Assembly (NCBI RefSeq): GCF_001039005.1
Contig: NZ_LDWR01000009.1
Location: 91,769-155,768 of the forward strand
Direction: 5' to 3'
DNA: 64,000 bases
Source: Burkholderia cepacia
GTDB lineage: Bacteria; Pseudomonadota; Gammaproteobacteria; Burkholderiales; Burkholderiaceae
Positions 42,586 to 54,741 of this stretch are shown piece after piece. Numbering within the stretch: the first letter of the stretch is position 1; each line of letters begins with the position of its first letter. Position numbers and translations under genes: made by a program. Under the pieces are notes generated by a model that worked only from the letters and a program-made list of their open reading frames with translations, ran no database searches and had not been told where the DNA came from.

Positions 42586-43428
42586 ATGAAACTGCTGAGA
42601 TTTGGCGACAAACACCATGAAAAACCGGGCCTGCTCGATGCGCAGGGCCACCTCCGCGACCTGTCCGGCGTGGTCGACGACATCGCGGGCGAGGTGCTGA
42701 CGCCGGCATCACTCGCGCGGCTGCGCGACATTCCGCCATCGTCGCTGCCGCTCGTCGAAGGCACGCCGCGGCTCGGCCCGTGCGTCGGCCGGGTCGGCAA
42801 GTTCATCTGCATCGGGCTCAACTATTCGGATCACGCGGCCGAATCGGGGATGGAGGTGCCGAAGGAGCCCGTCGTGTTCGGCAAGTGGACGAGCGCGATC
42901 TCGGGGCCGAACGACGACGTCGAGATTCCGCGCGGCTCGGAGAAGACCGACTGGGAAGTCGAGCTCGGCGTGGTGATCGGCCAGGGCGGCCGCTACATCG
43001 CGGAAGCCGACGCGCTGTCGCACGTCGCGGGCTATTGCGTCGTGAACGACGTGTCGGAACGCGAATACCAGCTCGAACGCGGCGGTACCTGGGACAAGGG
43101 CAAGGGCAACGACACGTTCGGGCCGCTCGGCCCGTGGCTCGTGACGGCCGACGAAGTGCCCGATCCGCACGCGCTGCGGCTGTGGCTCGACGTCGACGGC
43201 CATCGCTACCAGAACGGCACGACCGCAACGATGGTGTTTCGCGTGCCACACCTGATCAGCTACCTGAGCCGCTTCATGAGCCTGCAGCCGGGCGACGTGA
43301 TCTCGACCGGCACGCCGCCGGGCGTCGGCCTCGGGCAGAAGCCGCCCGTGTATCTGCGCGCCGGGCAGGTGATTACGCTCGGCATCGACGGGCTCGGCGA
43401 GCAGCGCCAGCGCACAGTGCAGGCCTGA
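42586..43428 (+). CDS. Fumarylacetoacetate-hydrolase family: 2,4-diketo-3-deoxy-L-fuconate hydrolase
   Basis: This 280-residue FAH-fold enzyme has CIGLNYSDHAAESGM, metal-binding residues in DWEVELGVVIG, NDVSEREYQLERGGTWDKGKG (here in parts) and ISTGTPPGVGLGQKP. In the fucose pathway it splits 2,4-diketo-3-deoxy-L-fuconate to pyruvate and lactate. The neighbours fix this reaction, since the family also handles other acylpyruvates. Confidence 0.9.
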   Translation: MKLLRFGDKHHEKPGLLDAQGHLRDLSGVVDDIAGEVLTPASLARLRDIPPSSLPLVEGTPRLGPCVGRVGKFICIGLNYSDHAAESGMEVPKEPVVFGKWTSAISGPNDDVEIPRGSEKTDWEVELGVVIGQGGRYIAEADALSHVAGYCVVNDVSEREYQLERGGTWDKGKGNDTFGPLGPWLVTADEVPDPHALRLWLDVDGHRYQNGTTATMVFRVPHLISYLSRFMSLQPGDVISTGTPPGVGLGQKPPVYLRAGQVITLGIDGLGEQRQRTVQA

Positions 43429-43451
43429 TTTCCTTTAACGGACGGTTCGCC

Positions 43452-45573
<2,122 letters not shown>

Positions 45574-45585
45574 GGGCAGCGACTC

Positions 45586-47124
45586 ATGCAATCCGACCTC
45601 AACCCGAACGCCGCGCCGCCGCTGATTGCGTTGAGCGGCATCGGCAAGCGCTTTCCGGGCGTGCAGGCGCTCGACGATTGCCGTTTCGACCTGCGTGCCG
45701 GCGAAGTGCATGCGCTGATGGGCGAGAACGGCGCCGGCAAGTCGACGCTGATGAAGATCCTCGCGGGCGTGTACCAGCGCGACGACGGCGAGATCCGGAT
45801 GGACGGCCGCGCGGTGGAGATCGCGGATCCGCGCGCCGCGCAGGCGCTCGGGATCGGCATCATCCATCAGGAACTGAACCTGATGAACCACCTGAGCGTC
45901 GCGCAGAACATCTTCATCGGCCGCGAGCCGCGCGGTCGTTTCGGCGTGTTCGTCGACGAAGACAAGCTGAACCGCGACGCGGCCGCGATCTTCGCGCGAA
46001 TGCGGCTCGATCTCGACCCGCGCACGCCGGTCGGCCGGCTGACGGTCGCGAAGCAGCAGATGGTCGAGATCGCGAAGGCGCTGTCGTTCGACTCGCGCGT
46101 GCTGATCATGGACGAGCCGACCGCCGCGCTCAACAACGCGGAGATCGCCGAGCTGTTCCGCATCATCGGCGACTTACGCGCGCACGGCGTCGGCATCGTC
46201 TACATCTCGCACAAGATGGACGAGCTGCGCCAGATCGCCGATCGCGTGACCGTGATGCGCGACGGCAAGTACGTCGCAACCGTGCCGATGGTCGACACAT
46301 CGATGGACGCGATCATCGCGATGATGGTCGGCCGCCAGCTCGATACCGAATACCGTACGCCGCCCGATACATCCGCGAACGACGTCGCGCTTGAAGTGCG
46401 CGGGCTGTCGCGCGGCCGTGCGATCCGCGATGTCGGCTTCACGCTGCGGCGCGGCGAGATTCTCGGTTTCGCCGGGCTGATGGGCGCGGGCCGCACCGAA
46501 GTCGCGCGCGCGGTGTTCGGCGCGGATCCGGTCGACGCGGGCGAGATCCGCGTGCACGGCAAGACCGTGACGATCCGCACGCCGGCCGACGCGGTCGCGC
46601 ACGGGATCGGCTACCTGTCCGAGGATCGCAAGCACTTCGGGCTCGCGATCGGGATGGACGTGCAGAACAACATCGCGCTGTCGAGCATGCACCGCTTCGT
46701 GCGCCGCGGCGTGTTCCTCGATGCGCGCGCGATGCGCGACACCGCGCAGGCCTACGTGCGGCAGCTCGCGATCCGCACGCCGTCGGTCGCGCAGCCCGCG
46801 CGGCTGCTGTCGGGCGGCAACCAGCAGAAGATCGTGATCGCGAAGTGGCTGCTGCGCGACTGCGACATCTTGTTCTTCGACGAGCCGACGCGCGGCATCG
46901 ACGTCGGCGCGAAAAGCGAGATCTACAAGCTGCTCGACGCACTCGCCGCCGACGGCAAGGCGATCGTGATGATTTCGTCGGAACTGCCCGAGGTGCTGCG
47001 CATGAGCCACCGGATTCTCGTGATGTGCGAAGGCCGCGTCACCGGCGAATTGCGCGCGGCCGACGCCACGCAGGAAAAGATCATGCAGCTCGCGACGCAG
47101 CGCGAGTCGACCGTATTGTCCTGA
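45586..47124 (+). CDS. Sugar ABC transporter, dual ATPase subunit (RbsA/MglA type)
   Basis: The protein has 512 residues and two ABC domains in tandem. The first has the Walker [10 protein letters not shown] near residue 47 and its Walker B in [10 protein letters not shown]. The second has a degenerate Walker A (GLMGAGRTE), LLSGGNQQK, and [12 protein letters not shown]. The layout is that of ribose/galactose-type importers. It presumably powers L-fucose uptake with the permease and binding protein that follow. Confidence 0.95.
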   Translation: MQSDLNPNAAPPLIALSGIGKRFPGVQALDDCRFDLRAGEVHALMGENGAGKSTLMKILAGVYQRDDGEIRMDGRAVEIADPRAAQALGIGIIHQELNLMNHLSVAQNIFIGREPRGRFGVFVDEDKLNRDAAAIFARMRLDLDPRTPVGRLTVAKQQMVEIAKALSFDSRVLIMDEPTAALNNAEIAELFRIIGDLRAHGVGIVYISHKMDELRQIADRVTVMRDGKYVATVPMVDTSMDAIIAMMVGRQLDTEYRTPPDTSANDVALEVRGLSRGRAIRDVGFTLRRGEILGFAGLMGAGRTEVARAVFGADPVDAGEIRVHGKTVTIRTPADAVAHGIGYLSEDRKHFGLAIGMDVQNNIALSSMHRFVRRGVFLDARAMRDTAQAYVRQLAIRTPSVAQPARLLSGGNQQKIVIAKWLLRDCDILFFDEPTRGIDVGAKSEIYKLLDALAADGKAIVMISSELPEVLRMSHRILVMCEGRVTGELRAADATQEKIMQLATQRESTVLS

Positions 47125-47143
47125 TTCAGACGCTTACCCGATC

Positions 47144-48181
47144 ATGCCCAACGATACGCATCCCGTCCCGCCCATGACTTCCGGCGATTCGCAGGCCGGC
47201 GCACCCGGCTTCCGCGCCCGTTTCTTCAACCCGGCCGCACGCCAGAAGCTGCTCGCGTTCGCGAGCCTCGTGCTGCTGATCGTGTTCTTCAGCATCGCAT
47301 CGCCGAACTTCCTCGAAGTCGACAACCTCGTCACGATCCTGCAGGCCACCGCCGTGAACGGCGTGCTGGCCGTCGCCTGTACCTACGTGATCATCACGTC
47401 GGGCATCGACCTGTCGGTCGGCACGCTGATGACGTTCTGCGCGGTGATGGCCGGCGTCGTGCTCACGAAATGGGGGATGCCGCTGCCGCTCGGGATCCTG
47501 GCCGCGTTGTTGTTCGGCGCGCTGTCGGGCAGCGTGTCGGGCTTCGTGATCGCGAAGATGAAGGTGCCGCCGTTCATCGCGACGCTCGGCATGATGATGC
47601 TGCTCAAGGGGCTGTCGCTCGTGATCTCGGGCACGCGGCCGATCTACTTCAACGACACGCCGGGCTTCACGTCGATCGCGCAGGATTCGCTGATCGGCAA
47701 CCTGATTCCCGCGCTGCCGATTCCGAACGCGGTGCTGATCCTGTTCCTCGTCGCGATCGGCGCGTCGATCGTGCTGAACCGGACGATCTTCGGCCGCTAC
47801 ACGTTCGCGCTCGGCAGCAACGAGGAAGCGTTGCGGCTGTCGGGCGTGAACGTCGACGCGTGGAAGATCGCCGTCTACACGTTCAGCGGCGCGGTGTGCG
47901 GGATTGCCGGGCTGTTGATCGCGTCGCGGCTGAATTCCGCGCAGCCCGCGCTCGGGCAGGGTTACGAGCTCGATGCGATCGCGGCCGTCGTGATCGGCGG
48001 CACGTCGCTGTCGGGCGGCGCGGGCAGCATCGTCGGCACCATCATCGGCGCGTTCATCATGAGCGTGCTGACCAACGGCCTGCGCATCATGTCGGTCGCG
48101 CAGGAATGGCAGACGGTCGTGACGGGCGTGATCATCATCCTGGCCGTCTACGTCGACATCCTGCGCCGGCGCCGCCGCTGA
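47144..48181 (+). CDS. Sugar ABC transporter permease (RbsC type)
   Basis: This 345-residue inner-membrane protein has about nine to ten hydrophobic segments and family signatures TYVIITSGIDLSVGTLM, FIATLGMMMLLKGLSL, NRTIFGRYTFALGSNEEALRLSGVN (here in parts) and the coupling region near residue 240. It forms the channel for the adjacent ATPase. Confidence 0.94.
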   Translation: MPNDTHPVPPMTSGDSQAGAPGFRARFFNPAARQKLLAFASLVLLIVFFSIASPNFLEVDNLVTILQATAVNGVLAVACTYVIITSGIDLSVGTLMTFCAVMAGVVLTKWGMPLPLGILAALLFGALSGSVSGFVIAKMKVPPFIATLGMMMLLKGLSLVISGTRPIYFNDTPGFTSIAQDSLIGNLIPALPIPNAVLILFLVAIGASIVLNRTIFGRYTFALGSNEEALRLSGVNVDAWKIAVYTFSGAVCGIAGLLIASRLNSAQPALGQGYELDAIAAVVIGGTSLSGGAGSIVGTIIGAFIMSVLTNGLRIMSVAQEWQTVVTGVIIILAVYVDILRRRRR

Positions 48182-48261
48182 ACGACGCGACCGATGCAGG
48201 AATGCGCTTCACCGCCGGTTTCGGCCGGCGTTCCATTCGATACGAAAAAAGGAGACGCGAA

Positions 48262-49203
48262 GTGATCAGGAGCAAGGTGTTGAACGCGATCGTCGGGCTG
48301 ACGTTCGCAGTGGGCGTCACGGCCGGTGCGCACGCGCAGGAAACCTATATCCCGCTGATCTCGAAGGGCTTCCAGCATCAGTTCTGGCAGGCCGTGAAAT
48401 CGGGCGCGATGCAGGCCGCGAAGGACTACAAGGTGAAGGTGACGTTCGAAGGGCCCGAAACCGAGGCGATGGTCGACAAGCAGATCGACATGCTGTCGGC
48501 CGCGATCGCGAAGAAGCCGGCCGCGCTCGGCTTCGCGGCGCTCGACAGCAAGGCCGCGCTGCCGCTGCTGAAGAAGGCGCAGGCCGAGAAGATCCCGGTG
48601 ATCGCATTCGACTCGGGCGTCGACAGCGACATCCCGGTGACGACCGCCGCGACCAACAACAAGGCCGCCGCATCGCTCGCCGCCGACAAGCTCGCCGCGC
48701 TGATCGGCGACGAAGGCGAGGTGGCCGTGGTCGCGCACGACCAGACGAGCCGCACCGGCATCGACCGCCGCGACGGTTTTCTCGAACGGATGAAGTCGGC
48801 GCACCCGAAAGTGCAGGTCGTGACCGTGCAGTACGGCGAAGGCGACCAGCTGAAGTCGACCGAGGTGACGAAGTCGATCCTGCAGGCGTATCCGAAGCTC
48901 AAGGGGCTGTTCGGCACCAACGAAGGCTCGGCGATCGGCGTGGTCAACGGCGTGCGCGAAATGAAGCGCAAGGTCGTGATCGTCGGCTACGATTCGGGCA
49001 AGCAGCAGAAGGATGCGATCCGCAGCGGGCTGATGGCCGGCGCGATCACGCAGAACCCGATCGGGATCGGCTACAAGACGGTCGAGGCGGCCGTGAAGGC
49101 GATCAAGGGCGAGAAGCTGCCGAAGGTCATCGATACCGGTTTCTACTGGTATGACAAGACCAATATCGACGATCCGAAGATCGCGGCGGTGCTGTACGAC
49201 TGA
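48262..49203 (+). CDS. Sugar ABC transporter periplasmic binding protein (RbsB type)
   Basis: This 313-residue type I periplasmic binding protein has a signal peptide (NAIVGLTFAVGVTAGAHA). Its ligand domains carry PLISKGFQHQFWQAVKSGA, IPVIAFDSGVDSD and GLFGTNEGSAIGVVNGVREM. The start is GTG at 48262 with GGAG seven bases before it. The operon suggests L-fucose or a related 6-deoxy sugar as ligand. Confidence 0.93.
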   Translation: MIRSKVLNAIVGLTFAVGVTAGAHAQETYIPLISKGFQHQFWQAVKSGAMQAAKDYKVKVTFEGPETEAMVDKQIDMLSAAIAKKPAALGFAALDSKAALPLLKKAQAEKIPVIAFDSGVDSDIPVTTAATNNKAAASLAADKLAALIGDEGEVAVVAHDQTSRTGIDRRDGFLERMKSAHPKVQVVTVQYGEGDQLKSTEVTKSILQAYPKLKGLFGTNEGSAIGVVNGVREMKRKVVIVGYDSGKQQKDAIRSGLMAGAITQNPIGIGYKTVEAAVKAIKGEKLPKVIDTGFYWYDKTNIDDPKIAAVLYD

Positions 49204-49258
49204 ACGTTGCGTCGCGGCGGCGCATGCCGCTGCCGCGACGACCGAACACGAGGACACC

Positions 49259-50149
49259 ATGGGCGCAGTGCGCATCGATTCCCATCAGCACTTCTGGCGT
49301 TATCGCGCGGCCGACTATCCATGGATCGGGCCTGGAATGGACGTGCTCGCGCACGACTACCTGCCCGACGCGTTGTGGCCGCTGATGCATACGCAGGCGC
49401 TCGGCGCATCGATCGCGGTGCAGGCACGCGCGGGGCGCGACGAGACGGCGTTCCTGCTCGATCTCGCCCGCGACGACGCGCGTATCGCGGCCGTGGTCGG
49501 CTGGGAGGATCTCGGTGCGCCGCAACTCGCGGACCGTATTGCCGAATGGGCCAGCCCGAAGCTGCGCGGCTTTCGTCACCAGATACAGGACGAAGCCGAC
49601 GTCGGTGCGTTCGTCGCGGATCCCGGTTTCAATCGCGGCGTTGCGTGGCTGCAGGCGCACGGCTACGTGTACGACGTGCTCGTGTTCGAGCACCAGTTGC
49701 CGGACGTGCATGCGTTCTGCGCACGGCACGACGCACACTGGCTCGTGCTCGACCATGTCGGCAAGCCCGCGCTCGCCGAGTTCGAGCGCGACGAAACGGC
49801 GCTCGCGCGCTGGCGTGCCGCGTTGCGCGAGCTGGGTGCGTTGCCGCATGTCGCGTGCAAGTTGTCGGGGCTCGTGACCGAGACCGACTGGCGGCGCGGG
49901 TTGCGCGGGCAGGATATCCGGCACATCGAGCAATGCCTCGATGCGGCACTCGACGCGTTCGGGCCGCAGCGGCTGATGTTCGGGTCGGACTGGCCCGTAT
50001 GCCTGCTCGCCGCGTCGTATGACGAAGTGGCGTCGCTGGTCGAACGCTGGGCCGAATCGCGACTGTCGGCCGCTGAACGCAACGCGCTGTGGGGCGGAAC
50101 GGCCGCGCGATGCTATGCGGTGCCGGGCGATGTGAAGCGCGGCATATAA
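49259..50149 (+). CDS. L-fuconolactonase (amidohydrolase_2 family)
   Basis: This 296-residue TIM-barrel lactonase has RIDSHQHFWRYRAADYPWI at the N-terminus (metal-site His residues), GFRHQIQDE, VLDHVGKPA and FGSDWPVCLLAASYDEV (catalytic Asp). It should open L-fucono-1,5-lactone to L-fuconate, the second step of the pathway. It follows the binding protein by 55 bp. Confidence 0.93.
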   Translation: MGAVRIDSHQHFWRYRAADYPWIGPGMDVLAHDYLPDALWPLMHTQALGASIAVQARAGRDETAFLLDLARDDARIAAVVGWEDLGAPQLADRIAEWASPKLRGFRHQIQDEADVGAFVADPGFNRGVAWLQAHGYVYDVLVFEHQLPDVHAFCARHDAHWLVLDHVGKPALAEFERDETALARWRAALRELGALPHVACKLSGLVTETDWRRGLRGQDIRHIEQCLDAALDAFGPQRLMFGSDWPVCLLAASYDEVASLVERWAESRLSAAERNALWGGTAARCYAVPGDVKRGI

Positions 50150-50160
50150 AATAGGCGCGA

Positions 50161-50186
50161 ACGGTCTGTGCGATTCGTCAGACCGT
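50161..50186. promoter_or_regulatory. Inverted repeat upstream of the GntR gene
   Basis: ACGGTCTG (50161-50168) and CAGACCGT (50179-50186) are perfect 8-bp arms around a 10-bp spacer, 31 bp before the regulator's start. GGTC...GACC is close to FadR-type GntR sites, so autoregulation is likely. Confidence 0.5.
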
Positions 50187-50217
50187 ACGCAACGAAACCG
50201 ATCACCAGCATCAACGT

Positions 50218-50979
50218 ATGTCCATCCAGCCGATTCAGAACCGCCGCCTCTACCAGCAGATCGCCGACAAGCTCAGTGCGATGATCGAGTCCGGCGATTT
50301 TCCGCCGGGCAGTTATCTGCCGCCCGAGCGCGAACTGGCCGAACAGTTCGGCGTGTCGCGCACGTCGGTGCGCGAAGCACTGATCGCGCTCGAAGTGAGC
50401 GGGCTCGTCAGCGTGCGCGTCGGCGACGGCGTGAAGGTGCGCCATCCCGAAACGGCCGCCGCACCCGAGCCCGAACCCGACGCGAAGGCCGCGCCGTTCA
50501 CGATCGTCGAGATCGATCCCGAACTCGGCATCGCGCTCGACCTCGATACCGAAATCCCGCCGTTCGCGCTGTTGCAGGCGCGCCGGCTGATCGAGCCGGA
50601 AGCCGCGTCGCTCGCCGCGAAGCACGGCTCGGACGAGCAGATCGAAGGCATCCACGAAGCGTTCCTGCGCAATCAGGAAGACAACCGCAGCGGCTCGCTC
50701 ACGCACCCGGGCGACCGGCTGTTCCATATCCGCATCGCGGAAGCGAGCGACAACCCCGCGTATGCGCTGATGATCAAGCAGCTGCTCGCGCACAAGTACG
50801 ACCTGATGTTCCAGCGGCTGCAATCGCTCTACATGCCGAACGACATGCCGCACCGGTCGGAACTGGAACACCGCGCGATCCTCGACGCGATCCGCGCGCG
50901 CGACCCGGAAGCCGCGCGCCGCGCGATGGCCGAGCATCTCGACGAAGTGATCCGCATCTTCGGCCGCGCGCTCGACTGA
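50218..50979 (+). CDS. GntR-family (FadR subfamily) regulator of the fucose operon
   Basis: This 253-residue protein has an N-terminal winged helix (YQQIADKLSAMIESGDFPPGSYLPPERELAEQF in parts, SVREALIALEVSGLV) and a C-terminal FCD ligand domain. The FCD metal site is visible as D and H in PGDRLFHIR and His in ELEHRAIL and MAEHLDEV. It closes the fucose operon on the same strand and probably represses it in the absence of a sugar acid effector. Confidence 0.9.
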   Translation: MSIQPIQNRRLYQQIADKLSAMIESGDFPPGSYLPPERELAEQFGVSRTSVREALIALEVSGLVSVRVGDGVKVRHPETAAAPEPEPDAKAAPFTIVEIDPELGIALDLDTEIPPFALLQARRLIEPEAASLAAKHGSDEQIEGIHEAFLRNQEDNRSGSLTHPGDRLFHIRIAEASDNPAYALMIKQLLAHKYDLMFQRLQSLYMPNDMPHRSELEHRAILDAIRARDPEAARRAMAEHLDEVIRIFGRALD

Positions 50980-51002
50980 GCGCGCGTTCTCGCCTCACAC
51001 GT

Positions 51003-52244
51003 TCAGAAGCGGTCGGCGCGATACGGCGCCGGATCGGTGAACGGTGTTTCGCCCGTCATCATCTCGGCTAGCAGCCGGCCGCTGACGGGGCCGAGCGTTA
51101 GCCCGTGATGGTTGTGCCCGAACGAGAACCACAGCCCGCGATGCGCGGGCGCGGGGCCGATCACCGGGCGCATGTCGGGTGTGCACGGCCGGAAGCCGAG
51201 CCACGGTTGCGGGTCGAGCCGTTCGCCGAAACCGAACACGGGGCGCGCGATGCGTTCCGCGCGTTCGAGCTGCACGCCGGTCGGCGGCAACCCGCGCCGC
51301 GCGATCTCGACGCCGGTCGTGAGCCGTAGCCCGCGCCGCATCGGCGCGATCACGTAACCGTATTCGCGATCGACGATCGGCGCCGACGGCACGCCCTGCG
51401 CGGACGGTGCGTAGTGCATGTGATAACCGCGTTTCTCGCGCAGCGGAATCTTGTAGCCGAACTTGCCGAACACCGTGTCGGACCACGGGCCGAGCGCGAC
51501 GACGACGTCCGGTGCCGCGGCCGTGCCGTCTTGCGTGTGGACCTGCCAGCCGGGCGACAACGCGTCGAGGCTCGCGGCGTCGCCGGTCAGCAGCGTGCCG
51601 CCGTTTTGCACGAAGAGCTGCGCGTACGCTTTGACGAGCGCGGACGGATCGACGACGCTTTTCGGATCGAGCCAGTGCAGCGCGCCGCAGAAGCCGGGCG
51701 CGAGGCTCGGTTCGTGCGCGAGCAGCGCTGCGGCATCGAGCGGCGTGATGCCGAGCCCGTGGCGGCGCGCGGTGAGGCCGGCTTCGGCCACGCCGCGTTC
51801 GAACGCGGCCGGCGTGCGGAACGCTTCCAGCCAGCCGTTCGCACGGATCAGCTCCCCGGCGCCGGCCCGCGCGATCAGCGCGTCGTGCTCGACGAGGCAG
51901 CGCTCGATCAGCGGCAGCATGTCGCGCGACGCCGCCGCGTGACGCGGCGGCGCCGATTCCCACCAGAAACGCGCGAGCCACGGCGCGAACGCGGGCAGCG
52001 ATGCGCTGTGCCAGTAAAGATCGGTCGAGCGGTTCAGCGCATAACGCATCAGCGTGAACGGGCTGCGCGGGAACGGATACGGCTCGACCGACGAGCGCTC
52101 GATCAGCCCCGCGTTGCCGAAGCTCGTGCCTTCGCCGGGCGCGCCGCGATCGACGAGGGCGACCTTGCGGCCGCGATCCTGCAGGTGCAGCGCGGCGGAG
52201 ACGCCGACGATGCCGGCGCCCAGAACGATTACGTCGAAGTCCAT
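51003..52244 (-). CDS. DadA-like FAD-dependent amino-acid oxidoreductase
   Basis: This 413-residue flavoprotein starts with MDFDVIVLGAGIVGVSAALHL (FAD-binding GxGxxG). It continues with the GLIERSSVEP region, PYPFPRSPF and a C-terminal SFGHNHHGLTLGPVSGRLLAEMM signature of the D-amino acid dehydrogenase group. It would oxidise D-amino acids or related amines to keto acids, passing electrons to quinone. The start at 52244 lacks a clear ribosome-binding site. It converges with the GntR gene and the substrate is not evident. Confidence 0.85.
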   Translation of the reverse strand: MDFDVIVLGAGIVGVSAALHLQDRGRKVALVDRGAPGEGTSFGNAGLIERSSVEPYPFPRSPFTLMRYALNRSTDLYWHSASLPAFAPWLARFWWESAPPRHAAASRDMLPLIERCLVEHDALIARAGAGELIRANGWLEAFRTPAAFERGVAEAGLTARRHGLGITPLDAAALLAHEPSLAPGFCGALHWLDPKSVVDPSALVKAYAQLFVQNGGTLLTGDAASLDALSPGWQVHTQDGTAAAPDVVVALGPWSDTVFGKFGYKIPLREKRGYHMHYAPSAQGVPSAPIVDREYGYVIAPMRRGLRLTTGVEIARRGLPPTGVQLERAERIARPVFGFGERLDPQPWLGFRPCTPDMRPVIGPAPAHRGLWFSFGHNHHGLTLGPVSGRLLAEMMTGETPFTDPAPYRADRF

Positions 52245-52953
52245 GAATGGTAGATGGCGGTTGGCTACGCCAGCGCGAGGTCGCATTCGCTGCGCTGCCG
52301 GTGTGGGAAGTCGTTCGAGCTACAAGCATACTCGCGCGCGCATGGCGCACCAAGAATTCGGCGAGATGAGAGCGCCGCCGAGCCAGGGGCGGCGGAATGC
52401 CGGGCCGTGAGGAACGCGCGGTTCGACGTAGTCGGCCATCTGTTGTGAATGTGCGACACGACGAAATTCGTACCGATCGTATTCGACCTATTGTGATGAC
52501 TGTAAATAAATAAAGCTGGAGTCAATGAAATTCAGGTTGGTTTATTGGGATAAATAATTCGCGTAATCATGATTTGTGATGGATTGAGTATCGGTAAAAG
52601 AAATTGAGCTTTGGTGGAGATGTGTTCGCGAGGATATCTGTTGCGGATTCCATGGAAATAAAGATTGGAATTGCCATGGCTAGATAGCCGAAGGAGGCCG
52701 GGGAGGTGGCGTTCCGGGTAGTCAAGGTGTCGAAAAATATAAACATGCCAGCACCGAAGAAGCTTTCCAATCGTCAACTTCATTGTGCGAGTGACGATGG
52801 CTGCGCAAGCGGTTTCCGTAAAAATATAGGACGAGTTTGAAAGGCGAGGCGGAATAACAATCGGACAACGATTATTCGTATTTCAGGCAATCTGCCTGAA
52901 TATGTTTCATTGAATTACGATGCGTGCGAGACCAATCATTACGCCGCCAACCC
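52245..52953. other. AT-rich, gene-poor gap before the TpsB gene
   Basis: From about 52440 to 52920 the DNA is markedly AT-richer than everything else here (runs such as TAAATAAATAAAG and AAAAATATAAAC). No family-supported gene was found. Two overlapping minus-strand frames at 52532-52783 exist without ribosome-binding sites, and one is hydrophobic. The region likely contains the promoter of the two-partner secretion locus and may be a scar of an earlier insertion. Confidence 0.5.
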
Positions 52954-54660
52954 ATGAAGTATCGAGAAACTTCGGCCGTGTTGATTTCGGTGTTGACGAG
53001 TGTTTCCACGTTAGCGCAAGCCGTTCCGCCGTCTGAAATTACGCCTGGCCCGCAAATTCAGCGTTTGCAGCAGCAACAACTGGAAGCCGCCAAGGAACTG
53101 AATCCGCGCGCCAATGTGCTGACGCCGACCGGAGAGACGTCGTCGAAGGCCGGTGTCGCGAGCTTGCCGCTCGACACGCCGTGTTTTCCGGTCACGACCA
53201 TCGCGCTGGAAGGCAACACGTTCGGATGGCTCGCACGCTTTTTGCAGCCGGTCGTCGGGCAATGCGTCGGCAAGACCGCGCTCAAGCAGATTCAGGACGC
53301 CGCCAATAACGCACTGATCGGGCGAGGTTATGTCACGGCCCGCGTTCTCGTGCCGACGCAATCGATGCAATCGGGGACGTTGACGCTGCGTGTCGTCCCG
53401 GGGCGCATCAGCGACGTCCGAGCAGACCAACCCACCATCGGCTGGTTGCGTGCGGCGCTGCCTGCGTCGACCGGCGCGCTGTTGAACCAGCGCGACATCG
53501 ATCAAGGGCTGGAGAACCTGCGCCGCCTTCAATCGCAGTCCGATGCCACCGTCGACATTGCGCCGGGTGTGAATCCCGGCGACTCGGAGGTCGTCCTGCA
53601 TCCCGGATCCGGCAAGCGCTGGCACGCCGTCATCGGGTCGGACAACGCGGGTCTCGACTCGACGGGCAAGTACGAACTGTCGGGCTCGATCACGTTCGAT
53701 TCGCCGTTCCACCTCTACGACCAGCTGCAAATCGCCGGAACGACCAACGCGAACTTCGGGGCATCCGACCACGGCAACCAGTCGGTGTCAGCCAACTACA
53801 GCGTGCCGATCGGTTACGCGATGCTGACGTTGAACGCCAGTCGCTCCCGCTACCAGCAGACCGTCGCGGGGTTTGGCGAACCGATCGAATACAGCGGTGT
53901 TCAGTCCCAGCTTCAGGCCGGACTGTCCGGCGTGATCCATCGGAACGCCCACGCGCGGACGGAGCTGCGCGGCAACCTGTTCCGCAAGATCAGCCGCAAC
54001 GCGATCGATGGCGTGGACGTTCCGGTGCAGCATCGCGACGTCATCGGCTATGAACTGGGTCTGGCGCATCGGCAAACCATCGGCAACGTCGTGCTCGACG
54101 GTTCGCTTGCGTGGCGCGCGTCATTGCCGGGCTTGTCCGGCAACGCAGGCACGGTGGTGGGTGCGCCGGACTTCGACGGCAAGACGCAGGTCGAGCTGGC
54201 GAGCTTCAGTGCCCAGGTGCCTTTCCAGCTCGGCGGTCAGGCGTTCTCGTACCAGTTCGCGTGGAACATGCAGAACGCACGCACGCCGCTGACCCCTTCC
54301 GACTATTTCACGATCGGCACGCGTTATGCCGTACGCGGCTTCGATCAACAACTGACGCTTGCCGCGGAGAGCGGCTGGGCGGTTTCCAACGAACTCGACT
54401 GGTATGTGCCGACGCCGGTCGGCACGCAAGCGCTGTATGTCGGCGTCGATGCCGGACGCGTGCGCGGACCGGCCGCGCAGTACCTGATCGGCGAGACGCT
54501 CGTGGGTGCCGTCGTCGGCGTGCGCGGCCATCTCGCACCGAAAAACGTGCTCGGTGCAGCGTTGAACTACGACGTCTCGCTCGGCTGGCCGTTGTCGAAA
54601 CCGCCAGGCTTCAACTCCGATTCGCCGACGTTGTTGTTTCAGGTCAGCGCATTGTTCTGA
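52954..54660 (+). CDS. TpsB outer-membrane transporter (FhaC/CdiB/ShlB type)
   Basis: The protein has 568 residues. A signal peptide (VLISVLTSVSTLAQA) is followed by a Gln-rich helix (IQRLQQQQLEAAKEL) of the type that plugs the FhaC pore. A POTRA domain runs from about residue 70 to 160 (CFPVTTIALEGN ... TLTLRVVPGRISDVRAD). The rest is a 16-strand barrel containing the conserved YAVRGFDQQ (VRGF) motif and ending in LLFQVSALF. It would secrete the giant TpsA encoded downstream. Neither the ATG at 52954 nor the GTG at 52924 has a good ribosome-binding site, so the start is uncertain. Confidence 0.9.
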   Translation: MKYRETSAVLISVLTSVSTLAQAVPPSEITPGPQIQRLQQQQLEAAKELNPRANVLTPTGETSSKAGVASLPLDTPCFPVTTIALEGNTFGWLARFLQPVVGQCVGKTALKQIQDAANNALIGRGYVTARVLVPTQSMQSGTLTLRVVPGRISDVRADQPTIGWLRAALPASTGALLNQRDIDQGLENLRRLQSQSDATVDIAPGVNPGDSEVVLHPGSGKRWHAVIGSDNAGLDSTGKYELSGSITFDSPFHLYDQLQIAGTTNANFGASDHGNQSVSANYSVPIGYAMLTLNASRSRYQQTVAGFGEPIEYSGVQSQLQAGLSGVIHRNAHARTELRGNLFRKISRNAIDGVDVPVQHRDVIGYELGLAHRQTIGNVVLDGSLAWRASLPGLSGNAGTVVGAPDFDGKTQVELASFSAQVPFQLGGQAFSYQFAWNMQNARTPLTPSDYFTIGTRYAVRGFDQQLTLAAESGWAVSNELDWYVPTPVGTQALYVGVDAGRVRGPAAQYLIGETLVGAVVGVRGHLAPKNVLGAALNYDVSLGWPLSKPPGFNSDSPTLLFQVSALF

Positions 54661-54741
54661 GCGTAGTTGGGGTGGGCCGATCGAGGTCATGGATCTTGAG
54701 TCGGCATTTCGTTGATCGTCAAGTACAACTAAGGAGTAACC

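Noticed and set aside
52532..52783. Two overlapping minus-strand small frames in the AT-rich gap, one hydrophobic
   Set aside because: No ribosome-binding site and no family resemblance; AT-rich sequence can give hydrophobic frames by chance.
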